Position numbers and translations under genes: made by a program. This document shows, piece after piece, positions 10,234 through 21,189 of a DNA stretch of 64,000 nucleotides. Position 1 is the first letter of the stretch, and each line of letters starts with the position of its first letter. The notes beneath the pieces were generated by a model. The model saw only the letters and a list, made by a program, of their open reading frames with translations, did no database searches and had not been told where the DNA came from. The stretch spans positions 2,676,001 to 2,740,000 of the forward strand of contig NC_053201.1 in NCBI RefSeq assembly GCF_905163445.1. The letters are read 5' to 3'. The stretch is from Pararge aegeria. Lineage: Eukaryota > Arthropoda > Insecta > Lepidoptera > Nymphalidae.

Positions 10234-10395
10234 CTAGCGGACCCCAGCGCCGTCTGTCGGGCTTATTTGTGAATGTAAACCATCCAGGGTGCCACCCAAA
10301 CGCATACCAAAAAATTCATTCAAATCGGTCCAGCCGTTTAGGAGGAGTTCAGTGCCATACACACATGACATACACACATGTTATTTTTTGATTTT
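10234..10395 (-). mobile_element. Helitron-like fragment
   Basis: ACTAGCGGACCCCAGCGCCG and AAATCGGTCCAGCCGTTTAG, followed by CATACACACATGACATACAC, resemble the 3' end and core of HEL in minus orientation. The 5' end is not visible. Confidence 0.45.
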
Positions 10396-10524
10396 TTATT
10401 TGTGTATAATGTATATTTTGTTTTTGTATTCGTATGTAGTTATTTGAATGTAGATTTAATAACAATAATAAACCACCTATTTGTTCTCGCTCTTGTTGTC
10501 CTAATCAAACTCCAGATAAGCTGA

Positions 10525-10752
10525 ACTGAGGAAAATGTTAGTGTGATGAGCATGAAGGTTTTTCAGTGTCTGGGTGTTTATCTGTATATTCTACGTATTT
10601 ATGTATTTTATTCATAAAAATGTTCATCAGTCATCTTAGTACCCATAACATAAGCTACGCTTACTTTGGGGCTAGATGTGTAGTATATATGTATATTTGT
10701 ATGTTTAGGTGTATTGTCGTAGTATATTTATTTATTGATTTATTTATTATTT
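10525..10752 (+). repeat. SINE-A copy, head deleted
   Basis: The body is intact from GAAAATGTTAGTGTGATGAG through ACATAAGCTACGCTTACTTT to the TATTTATT tail. The tRNA-like boxes are missing. Confidence 0.8.
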
Positions 10753-10903
10753 AATCCTAAGGTTGCCTGGCAGAAATCGCTTTTAAGCGATAAGGCCGCC
10801 TTTTGTATTCCACTCCAGTTTTGTATTTCTCTCTATTCGTCCTTTATTTTCCAAACTGTGTAGTGGGGTACAAATAAAGAGTTTAAATAAATAAATAATC
10901 CAA
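10753..10903 (+). repeat. LT retrotransposon tail, copy 4
   Basis: AATCCTAAGGTTGCCTGGCA begins the conserved block. The hairpin at 10,776-10,791 can form a 7-bp stem (ATCGCTT/AAGCGAT). It ends GTGGGGTACAAATAAAGAG with TAAATAAA repeats. Confidence 0.7.
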
Positions 10904-10906
10904 CAG

Positions 10907-11235
10907 ACCACATACCACTATCTGCCCAGCTTGGTGACTATAGACATACCCTCCCGTTGGGAAAGGCCCTTAGTCCTTTAGTTAGTGGACTGTTATAGGC
11001 TATTGATGAAGAATGTCCCACTAAATAGCGCATGGCATGGTATTCGCCCAGAATGAAAAGGTTTTAAACCTTAGTTTTCTACACTGGCCGAGTGCATATT
11101 GATAATCTTCATACGCCCTTGATAACTTTATGTAGAACTCTCAAGCGTCCAAGTTTCCCCACTCAGTTTTCCTTCACCGTTAAAGCAAGGGATATTTAAT
11201 TGCATTTAAAAACGCTTATAATTCTGAGTAGCAAA
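10907..11235 (-). repeat. Degraded RTE tail and SINE-B mosaic
   Basis: GTGGACTGTTATAGGCTATT (about 10,986-11,005) looks like an RTE-type tail. CAGTTTTCCTTCACCGTTAA (11,164-11,183) with flanking TAGAACTCTCAAGCGTCCAA is a heavily mutated minus SINE-B. Confidence 0.5.
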
Positions 11236-11239
11236 GGTC

Positions 11240-14200
11240 AAAGCTCTTAACACTAGGTTACTACCGTATACTCCAGTAATCAAAGGACAAAATTAAACTT
11301 TCAGGCATAAATAAACAGCTGCTTGTTCCATTTTAGTAAAAAAAAAATTGATACCCTTTTAAATCATTATTTGTGGAAGATTTTACGTTCTTTGTGTTAT
11401 CAGTTTTCTTACTTTTTTCTTTATTTTATATTTTAAGTTTGTCGTTTCAGGTTATGATATTTTAACATTTTCATTTAAAACTATTTTATTGATGTGTTCA
11501 AACAAAAATTTGTTAAGGTCTAAAACTTTTTGCAATAACTACTTAAATTTCGAACAGCTAGTATATTATAAATACAGTAGCTTATCAACGTGAATGTACT
11601 AAGTTAGATTTACACAATAAAACTTAAAATGGATCGGAACGAAATCATAAATCATTTGTAAACTTCGACACAGAGTGCCAGTAGACAATATCTGATAATA
11701 CATTCGACAAAGTTACAAAATCCCTTAAAACTAAACCGTCTGCAATAACCGCTCATATGACTTTAACTTAAGACTCAAAACATTGAGGTGCGATTGTTCT
11801 TACAGAAAATACAACTTTGTAATGGATGTTAGAAATAAGAGCAGCAAAAGGAGTTTGCTCTGATACACAAAACCTTATGGATGCCACGCTTCATTTAACA
11901 GAAGTATGTCGAATTAATCTTACGTAGTTACGTACCATCCGCTACGAAGGTTTTTACTTTAAACTCATCTAGATCTTTACCCCGGGGCCACGACTTTTCA
12001 CAATGCGAGAAGCTGTGCGTTGAACAATGCAGCAAACCTATAATAGTACCATTCTCTATCCAACTCGCTTTTAGTAGTGGACTGCTACATTATATGTTTC
12101 TAAATTTATTATTTTTTGTTACTTGTCGCTTATGCAATAAGGTCGTAGCCCTATACATAATGGCACTTTTGATAGCTACTAGATAAATTGGCACTTTTGT
12201 GATACGCTTCTTGTAGATTTATGTCGTTAAACAACATTGTTGTTGGTCGATATAATTTACTGTTACGGTCAACTTGTAGTCATAATATAATATTATGTGA
12301 TTATAATTATTAGTAATGGATTAAAATATGCACATATAAGTATATCATTTTATAAAAGAAAAAAAAATAGACTGTCCTATTTTATTTTTTTTCATTTTAT
12401 AAGTATATCATTTTATTTACATAACATGCTGCATTGTCGTATTAGGATAACTTTTTCCTGTAATGACAAAAATGTAAGATGGGAATAAATAAATATGTTT
12501 ATTATAAAATAATATAATATTGTTGCCATAGAGTTTACTATGTTCTAATAATTATATAATATGTATTATAATTTTCATGGTCTTCTGTAAAGTACCTAAT
12601 ATCTTTTTACTTTTTTTATTGTCTGCAAGAGACAACAATAAAGGTTGTCAAATTGTACTTTTACTCTTAACTTCTATAAATTATACTTTAGAAACATCTT
12701 TCTGCTATTTTCCTAAATGTTCTATACACATGTTTCCATACATTTTTCATATGATTTAAAAGTAAGTAATATAAATTATCGTATAAATTATTTTTTATTT
12801 ATAAAGTTTAAATTTTTATTTATTTTTGTTTGTTTTTATATTGAACAATGTAAAATATAAGATATTAAGTGTACCTAGTAGTATTTTAGATAATCGAACG
12901 GACGGTCTATTTTTGTACTTATCCTATAATGTAAGCAATCTTTTTTTAACGTTTTAGTGTAAAGTTAATTTTTTAATTGTTAAAAAAAATCTCCTTACAT
13001 TTGTTTTACACAAAAAAATAATGACAAGATTGATTACATTGTAAGACGAGTTAGGTCAAATGAAGTGCAGGTACCTTAGATCTAATGTTATTCTATACCC
13101 ACTTGTTTAATTTTTCGAAAGAAAAGTTCTGGTTTATTACATTATTAGTTACGCAATAAACCACAAGATCCTCACCGGTAACATGTGTCTTGACCGTGTC
13201 ATATGACGCTTCTAGCTCACGAAGAAAGTTAATCCGACGTTTAATAAACTTTCTTTGATGGATCGCTATATCTTACAAATTTACTTTGCTCATCAATCTC
13301 TTCCATCCATCAAACTTCATCTTTATTTTCTGTGTCATAAAGTTCAAGTTTGGAATTGGATTATATTTTATGGAAGTGTTGGTTTGTAATGGACGGTGTC
13401 AATTTTTTTGTTATATAGTTACAATGGATCTGGGATTAGGAAAGTGATTGAACTTTATGGTTGACTTAATTTAATGGAACGTGTTTATGATTCGGTTTGG
13501 AAGTGAATGTCTGATTGTATAAAAATATATCTTGTATAGTTTTCAATATATATCCTATTTTGTGTAAATTCGAAACATTTTAAGGTTAACAATTATTGGA
13601 GTGAAAACTTCTTTAGGCGCGTTAAGCACTCTTTGGGTGAACATAGAGCCCGCGTCATCGTTACCGAACGCTTTCCATAAGCTATATGTATACTTTGTTT
13701 ATATGTGCATAGATTTAGTCGCCTTGTCCGCATGTTTTTACTTACCTTTCGTCACCAACACCTTTAAAGCTTCAGCGAATGAATGCACTTACCTGAAAAT
13801 AAACAAATGATTATTATTAATAATAAAATACAATAATTGAAATGTAAGTAAGGATTGTTGAATCTATGTGTCCTAAGAATAACTTTGATCGTTGTAACTC
13901 CGCCAGCATTTTGGGTATCAAGGAAATTTTAAATTTTATATATTATGTTAGTTAGGTAGTTAGTTTTGTTCTGGGACGTAGATTATTTCGTTTATAAATA
14001 TTTCTATTATTTTAGAAATTTCATCTACAATAATAGTAAATAATATAATAATTTATAAAAAACATAATATAAAATTATAGTAAATAGTCAAAATTAAATA
14101 CAATAGTCTACCCAAAGAATTTTTTTGCGAGAAATCTTTTAAATCATTTTAAAATTAGCTAAAAAAGCATTGTTTAATAATTTTTGTATTTTTGTGTTTG

Positions 14201-14950
14201 TTTTTGTTTTGTATCACACTAATTAGATAATATATTACCTCTTCCTTATGTTAATTTTAATTTCTTATTAAGTGAAACTGTTTCTTTTGAGAATAAATGT
14301 CTTAAAACCTAAATAAAAACATAAAAAAAATATTCACCATAATAAATCAGGCAGAAATTTGATATTAAGGATTGAAATTGGAACATAAATAACAGGTACA
14401 AGCGATTCCAAGAAAAGACTCAGCGTTTCTTAGAAGGACGAGAGGAAAATAACTGAGCCCATCTTTTTCTACGAAAATAATATTATTTGCATACCACAGG
14501 CCAGGCTTTGCTAGTATATTTATTGCGAGAGGTGCCAAAGTCTAAGAATCAATTTAGAAATTTTTGTGGCTTTCTCTGGAAGTCATATTATGCATCATCA
14601 TGAATAATTTTCCTAGGAAATATTTAACAGAAAAACATAAAAAAAAAACATCTTATTAAATTGGATATAAAGAATCCAATTAAAATTAAGTTTACACGCT
14701 GAAGAGTTAGTACTTTGCTGTGAACATAAATCAAATGCAATCAAAAAATCTTAGGCCTATCACTATCTCATGAAGCTTTCGCAAACACATTTCCATTATT
14801 GATGGTTATAAACTTGTTTATTAAAAACTGATGCTACGAGTGTTAAGAAAAAGCACCAAACAAATTAAGCTGTGTATTTATTACGGGTAACTGATAAGGA
14901 AATGAATTTAAACGTTACCTTCATTCCACAATCGGAATACATTTGGAATC
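11240..14950. other. Long AT-rich unassigned region
   Basis: The whole stretch is AT-rich and holds only short spurious ORFs (up to 69 codons). A duplicated TTATAAGTATATCATTTTA block occurs at about 12,335-12,415, and ATGGCACTTTTGATAGC at 12,160 resembles the LINE-B 3' terminus. No promoter, exon or RNA gene can be supported. Confidence 0.5.
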
Positions 14951-14951
14951 A

Positions 14952-15001
14952 TCCTGAAAGTTCTCCGTTATGTTCTCGAAGGCTGTGTGAAGTCTACCTT
15001 T
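14952..15001 (+). repeat. SINE-B fragment
   Basis: CTGAAAGTTCTCCGTTATGT and GCTGTGTGAAGTCTACC match the central SINE-B block (GAGAGTTCTCCATAATGTTC). A 9-bp perfect stem (TTGGTAGGT/ACCTACCAA) follows at 15,022-15,047. Confidence 0.5.
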
Positions 15002-15062
15002 GTGGGGTTGAGTAGGTATACTTGGTAGGTAATTCTTGACCTACCAATACATACATTTAAAA

Positions 15063-15325
15063 AAAGTGTTAAAACACATCTAATACAGCGAGGTTACTAT
15101 ACATTCGATGAATTCCTTTATGACAAGGTAGATTGTAAGCAGCCAGCCTCGCTCTCATCCCCGCAAGATTTTGATGTTGGAAAGAGCAACTACTGAGTTT
15201 CTTGCTGGCTCTTCTTGGTAGAATCTGCTTTCCGAACCGGTGGTAGAGTCACTACAAACATACATACTTGACGTTTCAAAAGTGCTTATAAAGTGGGCCT
15301 ACTTGAAATAAATGAATTAGAATAT
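15063..15325 (+). mobile_element. LINE-A 3' end with RT C-terminus
   Basis: The open frame reads VKTHLIQRGYYTFDEFLYD, then KVDCKQPASLSS, corresponding to the protein end read at 1.9-2.0 kb. The 3' UTR (AGAGCAACTACTGAGTTTCT, CCGAACCGGTGGTAGAG) and terminus (GGGCCTACTTGAAATAAATG) follow in order. Confidence 0.75.
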
Positions 15326-15332
15326 GAATTTA

Positions 15333-15410
15333 CCTCTACACTTGGCCAGCATTACGGCCAAAACACTTGAATTCGAACCCGTGCCCTGTAATGGGTTGAT
15401 AATGACGAAC
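15333..15410. repeat. SINE-B-like scraps
   Basis: TTGAATTCGAACCCGTGCCC TGTAATGGGTTGATAATGA combines a B-box-like block and the shared RTE/SINE tail; too short for firm assignment. Confidence 0.35.
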
Positions 15411-15535
15411 TAAGTATATTAAGTAAGATTTCAATGTCATTGAGAATCAGGCTGAAATGTAAAGAGCATACTTTAACGATGCCCAGACTTTACTTAGTGT
15501 AAAAACGAAACGGATTGATTTATTTATTATTTATT

Positions 15536-15668
15536 TAACACTTTATTTGTACAGCACTATCAAGTTAGGGAAATAAAAGAAGAATAGAAATACAAAGAAG
15601 GAAGTAGAATACAAAAGGCGGCCTTATCGCTTAGTAGCGATCTCTGCCAGGCAACCTTAGGATTAGTA
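15536..15668 (-). repeat. LT retrotransposon tail, copy 5
   Basis: Minus-strand CTAAGGTTGCCTGGCAGAGA and AAGCGATAAGGCCGCCTTTT identify it; the hairpin is perfect at 15,626-15,641. Confidence 0.7.
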
Positions 15669-16620
15669 CGACATGAACAAGAACAGACAGGTGGTGTAAA
15701 ATAATTATAAACCTACATTCAAATAGTAAAATACAAATAAATAAACTAAATTGCCCCAATAAGAAAAGTATAATGGATAAATATAAATAACAACCTAATA
15801 TATACTCAATCATATACAAAAATACTGAAGAACATATACATAATGAAAATAAAAATATGAATAATATTGATATAGGACTATACGAATAATATGAAAAATA
15901 TTAATATCAGATACATAACGTAGTCTATAACTGTTTCGTATGTCCGCAAAGTCAAAGAACCCTCTAAAGCCATAAAAGCGTTGAGCTGTCAGTGTAAGCT
16001 TTAAATAGGTCTCCAGTACTGACTAAAATAGTTAGTGTATATTTTTCCGATTACCGGACCGGAAGAAAAATAAATTAAAAGTTCGCCAAAATAATTAACT
16101 CTGTTGGTATGTTATCTCTTTATACATACCAAAGATGCAAAAGATAAAGCTGTTACGTTGAATATATTAAAACATAAAACTTTATTTAGAACTGTTTAAA
16201 TGACCCCAAAGCAACAACACTCAAATTAGCTTCATCAACAACAAAAACTTTGGCTTTAACCCGAATTTATTGCTATTAAGAACTGGTTTTTGATTGCTCT
16301 CGAAATCTTAAGCTCACTTGATGAGTGGTTTAACCTTCCTTTATCCAAACCCATCGAAATTTTATAACGCCATACATGTCACGACTTTCGCTTTAAATGA
16401 AAAAGATGCACTTAAAGATTGTCTTACAGATGGACTTTTTAATAAAGATGCTCTTGGAATGTAAACAAAAGCATTTAGCATTCTAGATAATGGTTTTGAA
16501 TGCAGTTGGCTTTTAACAATATATGTAACATCGTTTTGTGTTTCGGCTTGCGAGGTATTTTTCAGTATCGATTCAATGCTCAGACCAGTGTTTAATGTTC
16601 TGTTATGTTAAAGAATGAAT
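15669..16620. other. Unassigned AT-rich sequence
   Basis: No repeat family or coding exon recognised. Confidence 0.5.
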
Positions 16621-16627
16621 GAATGGA

Positions 16628-16835
16628 GGATAGAGAAAAATGGAAATCGTTGGAGGAGGCCTTTACCCAATCTGGGGTTTTTGTAATAAACTAACATTTA
16701 TAACAATAAATATTAAGTAAAAGAAAAATAAAAATACTAACTTTAAACTATCTTAGGTATGTAAATGTAAGTTACAGGAAATAAAAGGCTTTTTTATTTT
16801 TATTTTTAACTTTATTTTTATTTATGTTAATGAAT
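16628..16835 (+). mobile_element. LINE 3' end, probably RTE-like
   Basis: The frame EDREKWKSLEEAFTQSGVF ends at a stop near 16,694. This resembles the C-terminal end of lepidopteran RTE-type proteins (DR.KWKSLEEA). A short 3' UTR and an AT-rich TTTTTA tract follow. Confidence 0.5.
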
Positions 16836-16994
16836 TAGCTGGTGCGGTTGTTTGATTAACTGTGCGGGTTCGGTTAGAAATTGAATAGGGTATGAATGGG
16901 GGATAAAATGGGTATGAAAAGGGAATGAAAATGGTATCGTCGTCACAATTACGTTCAACTTATTAATGCCAGTATTATTAGAGCTTTAGGAGTA

Positions 16995-17290
16995 TGTAAG
17001 AGAGTTCGTCCGGCGAGGTACAACCGCCATGTCTGCCGCTAAGCAACATTGTCGTATTGCTGTGTTCTGGTCTGCATGGAGTTATTGCCGGTGTTATTAG
17101 AGGCACATGATGGCTACACATCTACGCCTTAGATTGATGGATACAGAGACAACCCTTTGCAGGATGTGTTTCTTGCATGCCCTGCGAAGTGTTGCTCTGT
17201 TTATCTCTGGTTAGGTAGGCCCACTAATTGGGTTCCCACAAGTGGGCCGTCTCTCTCATTGGAGAAAGAGAACTTTGACCCACCACGTTG
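16995..17290 (+). repeat. Family Q, longest copy
   Basis: Contains TGTCTGCCGCTAAGCAACAT, TGCTGTGTTCTGGTCTGCAT, TTTGCAGGATGTGTTTCTTG and GTGGGCCGTCTCTC in the order seen in the other copies. No ORF. Confidence 0.6.
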
Positions 17291-17308
17291 TTTCTAGTTA
17301 TTATCAAA

Positions 17309-17606
17309 ATCATCCGATATATCAACCCATTACCGGCCCACTAAAGGGCACGAGGCTCTTACAGTCAGAAAGGTCGTAGTCCACCACGCTAGCCCAGTGT
17401 GGATCGGTGGATCCACACACCTTTGAGAACATTGTGGAGAACTCTATGGGTGTGCAGATTTCCTCACGATGTTTTCCTTCATCGTAGAAGCAAGTGATTT
17501 TTGCTTAAAACGCACATAACTTAGAAGAGTTACTGCTCAGTGCTGGGATTCGAACTCGCCCCTCCGAAAGTTTAGTCGAGCTTCTACCCACTGTGCTATC
17601 ACCGCA
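17309..17606 (-). repeat. SINE-B, full-length copy
   Basis: In minus orientation it has an A-box region (GGTGATAGCACAGTGGGTAG), a B box (CGAGTTCGAATCCCAGCAC), the body (GAAGGAAAACATCGTGAGGA, TGGACTACGACCTTTC) and the tail GGTAATGGGTTGATATATCG. About 298 bp, the best complete example in the window. Confidence 0.85.
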
Positions 17607-17639
17607 TTATTATATATATTGGTTTTAATAACCGGGACT

Positions 17640-17880
17640 GACGACTAAGCTCTCTTAGTCACAAGGCTGGACATCGCGAATTCCAAAACTCCAGTTTGGA
17701 AGTGGAATTTCTTTATTCATTTCATTTATTCATTTATTCAGAATATTGGTAAGGGTACAGAATTGACACAATAAACATGGTGCCACGATAACTGTTGCAG
17801 TAGTATAAACTGTTTCGCAACAATTAACAATTAAGTATCTTTGATACAAACCAGTGAATATTTTTTTTAATACCTTGGCA
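17640..17880. other. Unassigned, with LINE-tail-like segment
   Basis: TTTATTCATTTCATTTATTC at about 17,712 looks like a minus-strand LINE terminus, but no conserved 3' UTR could be matched. Confidence 0.35.
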
Positions 17881-17885
17881 CGCGC

Positions 17886-18085
17886 TTCAAATTCAAAAAC
17901 TCTTTATACATGTAGGCCGATCACAGGCACTTATGAAGCTTTCATACATATATGTTTACATAATTGTAAGGGGATGGTGATAACTTCGTTCGCCACCCTA
18001 CGAGGGTACCAAACGTGGTCTGGTAGAAGAGCCCACAACACTCTTAGCCGGGTTAAATTTAATGTTATCACCATCTCATAGTAAA
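17886..18085 (-). mobile_element. LINE-B 3' UTR fragment
   Basis: CAAATTCAAAAACTCTTTAT, CCTACGAGGGTACCAAACGT and CCACAACACTCTTAGCCGGG match the LINE-B 3' UTR, diverged. No coding part remains. Confidence 0.65.
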
Positions 18086-18241
18086 TTAATATTAAGCTTC
18101 AATATCTATAGCTTCAAACCCAAGAACTTCAGATCAGAAAATTTTTAACGCTTTAAGCCTATCTTCAATAAAACTTTAGAATAAGCAAACTATAAAAAAA
18201 ATATTTCAGTGAGGCGAGGGTATCGCTAATATATTTACTCA

Positions 18242-18365
18242 GGGCTGGTACTGTAATTTTTTGGCAGAAGAATCCACTATGAATTTTTAACTCGACCCGG
18301 AAATCGAACCCCTGAACTCCAGACCCAAAGTTGAACATGCCAACCACTACACTATCGAGGCTTTG
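18242..18365 (-). repeat. tRNA-derived SINE head
   Basis: The minus strand shows an A box (TAGTGTAGTGGTTGGCATG, about 18,335-18,354) and a B box (GGGGTTCGATTTCCGGG, about 18,297-18,313). Spacing is tRNA-like but no acceptor stem pairs. It resembles the decayed copy at 24.65-24.75 kb and may belong with SINE-C. Confidence 0.6.
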
Positions 18366-18637
18366 GAATATAGGCCTTAAAGATGTGTGGAGCTACAATA
18401 AAACATGCTTAACTTGAAATAAACATTAATTCATCTCGTTTAATTTCAAGTGATGATAATAACAGTTAAGTAATAGCAATTTACAAGAAAGCTCTCATTA
18501 TGAAATTCAGTTTAATTGTCAATAAAACAAAGCATGAGCATAATGGAGTATATTTGAGAACTAAGGGCCCCGTCACAAGTGAATTTTACCGTCGTCTTAT
18601 AAGAAGTTTTTGAGCATTTCTCTTCATCTTATAGGAC
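18366..18637. other. Unassigned sequence
   Basis: No gene or repeat recognised. Confidence 0.4.
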
Positions 18638-18638
18638 A

Positions 18639-19010
18639 CTAGCGTACCCAGCCCGCTTCGCCGGGCTAGATTTTGCTTTATTTTATTTAAACAATAAACT
18701 TACATCATAAAATTTTTAATTTAAATCTCATATATTAAATCATTTATTTCTCTCCGTATTCACTCTCTTCTTTTCTCTTCTCGAGCGGGTAAAGATCATT
18801 ATCTACACCCTTGTACACCCAACAATAGAATATCATCATAGTAAATAAAAGCTGTATTTCACAGTTTGACAGTTCAAAAATAGGAGTGCTCCGATCGTCA
18901 CCAAACTTTACAGGATTACTCGCCAGGTCAATTCGGAGATTCCCTGAAAGTTTCATTGAAATCGGTTCAGCCGTTTCGGAGCCTATACGGAACATTCCCA
19001 CACACTTTCT

Positions 19011-19015
<5 letters not shown>
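18639..19015 (-). mobile_element. Helitron-like element, second subfamily
   Basis: A hairpin AGCCCG/CGGGCT (18,650-18,667) lies just inside the ACTAG (reverse of CTAGT) end, the expected position of a Helitron 3' hairpin. The next 115 bases recur at 24,497-24,616. The core TTTCATTGAAATCGGTTCAG CCGTTTCGGAG is a family motif. Confidence 0.5.
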
Positions 19016-19064
<49 letters not shown>

Positions 19065-19078
19065 AGAAAGTGTGTGGG
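18997..19078. repeat. Perfect 82-bp AT-cored palindrome
   Basis: CCCACACACTTTCTCTTATA runs into a pure TA tract and out again through the exact complement. All 41 base pairs match by my count, so the strand can fold into a cruciform. Confidence 0.85.
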
Positions 19079-19080
19079 TG

Positions 19081-19091
19081 GTTTGATCTAT

Positions 19092-19122
<31 letters not shown>

Positions 19123-19157
19123 GTATGTATATATATATATATATATATAGATCAAAC
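19081..19157. repeat. Second AT-cored palindrome
   Basis: GTTTGATCTATATATATA on the left pairs with TATATATATAGATCAAAC on the right; the centre is an imperfect TA tract. Only two bases separate it from the preceding palindrome. Confidence 0.8.
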
Positions 19158-19250
19158 GAACACATGTCATTGAGCTCAGCATCCCACTGCTTGTGACAGG
19201 CCCCGTCTTTCATAGGAGAGACGATTTTAGAGTTATACTAGTTAGAACCA

Positions 19251-19400
19251 TCACGCCTACTAATATTATAAATGCGAAAGTCTGTCTGTTTGTTCATTTG
19301 TCACCTCAGTTTGGCTGAGACCTCAGCACCGATATACATGAATTTGGGAACAGAGTTAACTTTCATCCTAGAGATGAGCAAGTATCTCGTTAAATTATTG
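19251..19400 (+). repeat. Helitron-like 5' end
   Basis: TCACGCCTACTAATATTATA and AATGCGAAAGTCTGTCTGTT match HEL 5' ends, with A immediately before TC. The matching 3' end was not found. Confidence 0.45.
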
Positions 19401-19552
19401 GATTCCAACTAGATTTATAAAAATTTGCTGAACCAATATATCCAGTAGGCAATCGGTGAGACTGCGGATGTGGACAGTGAATGAGTGGTATTTGTACTTC
19501 ATATACCTATTTTATAATTGTTTTGAGACTTTAAACACCCGCGAAGGAAAAA

Positions 19553-19609
19553 AATATCTGAGCCCGTATCTTAGACGTAACTCACGTCTAAGATACGGGC
19601 TCAGATATT
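19553..19609. repeat. Perfect 26-bp stem-loop
   Basis: Arms 19,553-19,578 and 19,584-19,609 pair without mismatch (AATATCTGAGCCCGTATCTT at the outer end) around a 5-base loop AACTC. It is not part of a repeat I recognise. Confidence 0.85.
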
Positions 19610-19718
19610 CTCTCTCTATCTTTATTTGAAATTTTGTCAAGATTGGTTAAGCAGCTAAACCGTGCGTAGGTAAATATGTTGTTTTTTTCAATACTACGGG
19701 TAGGGTTTTTATGTCCTC

Positions 19719-19979
19719 CAGCACGGCTAGCGTGGGCAGGAGACAATTATATCCCCGGGGAAAGGATAAAAATGTATCTTCTGACACAGCTTTATCAACA
19801 TTCAGAGCACTGACGCACAAGTGGAAATAATATATTATGTGTAATAATAAACGGGGGTAAACTTCTCCTATTCCATGTTCCCGTGCTTTAGCAGGTGGAC
19901 ACGTTAATTATGTAATCCCCCTGTCAGGGTATATAATCGGGGGATATAATTTTATCTTCTGCCCGTGCTAGCCCTGCTG
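19719..19979. mobile_element. MITE-like element with ~38-bp inverted ends
   Basis: Left arm CAGCACGGCTAGCGTGGGCA and right arm (reverse complement) CAGCAGGGCTAGCACGGGCA continue through AGA..AATTATATCCCC with few differences. The interior has no ORF. The DNA transposon superfamily cannot be told; no target duplication is obvious. Confidence 0.55.
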
Positions 19980-20499
19980 CAGCAAGTAATCTCTGTTCTA
20001 ATTTTGAACGTAGGTAACAAGACCAAGAAAAATTCAGGCCTTTGCATTTATTATATCAGTATAGATTTAATGCAGACTTTGAAAGTCGTGGGTACTTCTA
20101 AATCTTATAAGGATTTCTTATTTATGTGTAGGAACCCTTAACGTACCTACTTAATCGTTTCTCAGGCAATGAGGCGCGTCTGTTTTTCCCACGTAGGGCA
20201 ATTTTGTAGTATCATTGTTTAATGTTATAAAATGAACAATTATAATTGTATTATACAGGAACAACTAGTGAAATGGCTACTAAACGTTATGCTTTGATGT
20301 ATGTGATGAATTGGGCTATTGTTTATGAAATTAAACTTCCACGATATGCCTACATACGTTTATAATTCCCAGGTGGCATGCTATTGACTATACAGTAATG
20401 CATGATGGAATGCAATGTTAAGGTCTAATATATACAATTCAAAATAGGCATATTCTATACAGTTTTTAATCGCCAACGCTGTCCGTTTGTAACTCTACC
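19980..20499. other. Unassigned sequence
   Basis: No family or coding signal recognised. Confidence 0.4.
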
Positions 20500-20537
20500 A
20501 CCGGCCGCCAATAAACTCAGCAGTTGTTCTTTTTTAA
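20500..20537 (-). repeat. LINE-A 3' UTR scrap
   Basis: ACCACCGGCCGCCAATAAAC TCAGCAGTTGTTCTTTT is a short decayed piece of the LINE-A 3' UTR. Confidence 0.45.
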
Positions 20538-20543
20538 TCCCTA

Positions 20544-20998
20544 TCCCTACTAATATTATAAATGTTAATGTAAGTTTGTTTGTTACGCTTTCACGCAAAA
20601 ACTACTGAACCGATCCTCATGAAACTTTTTACACAAATTCATGGAAGTGTTAGAAGTAATATGGGATACTTTTTATCCCGACATTAAGCTCCGTTCCTTT
20701 GGGAGAGGGGATGATAGTGTCTGGCGATTTTACACCATAACTCTGACAAATTATAACCGACTTAAATAATTTTTTTGTACTGTAGAGTTTTATTATGTGT
20801 TTAATTTTGCCCAAACTTTGTGTAGATCTGAATGTGGTTGCGGATAGAGGACAGAACTCCCCAACGGACAACAGCAAACCCCTCATTTAAGGCTTAACGA
20901 TACTGAATACTTTTAATTTTTTTAGACTTACAACTAAATTGAATGCATGTAATCAAAAAACAAAATCAATCGCAGACGAAGTCGCAGGCAACAGCTAG
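20544..20998 (+). mobile_element. Helitron-like element, complete copy
   Basis: Starts TCCCTACTAATATTATAAAT after an A and ends CAGGCAACAGCTAG before a T, exactly the 5'-TC/CTRR-3' arrangement between A and T expected of Helitrons. The interior has TGTTTGTTACGCTTTCACGC, GGGATACTTTTTATCCCGAC and a GACGAAGTCGC end block. At 455 bp it is non-coding and would depend on an autonomous partner. Confidence 0.65.
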
Positions 20999-21189
20999 TA
21001 AACATATAAAATATATACTAGACCAACGTCATAAATATGATTTTTTATCAAATTTTGTAACATACTGAAAGCAGCGCCATCTACCTGGTCGAATGGGGTT
21101 ATAAGTGTCTTTGAATGCCAATTAAAAAAATTCTAAATACAATTGGATAGGGTCTAGTTACACCCTGATCACCTAACGGTATGAAATAT

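Noticed and set aside
12297..12759. Two short ORFs in AT-rich DNA
   Set aside because: Composition-driven (Ile/Phe/Tyr-rich), no start context, no domain.
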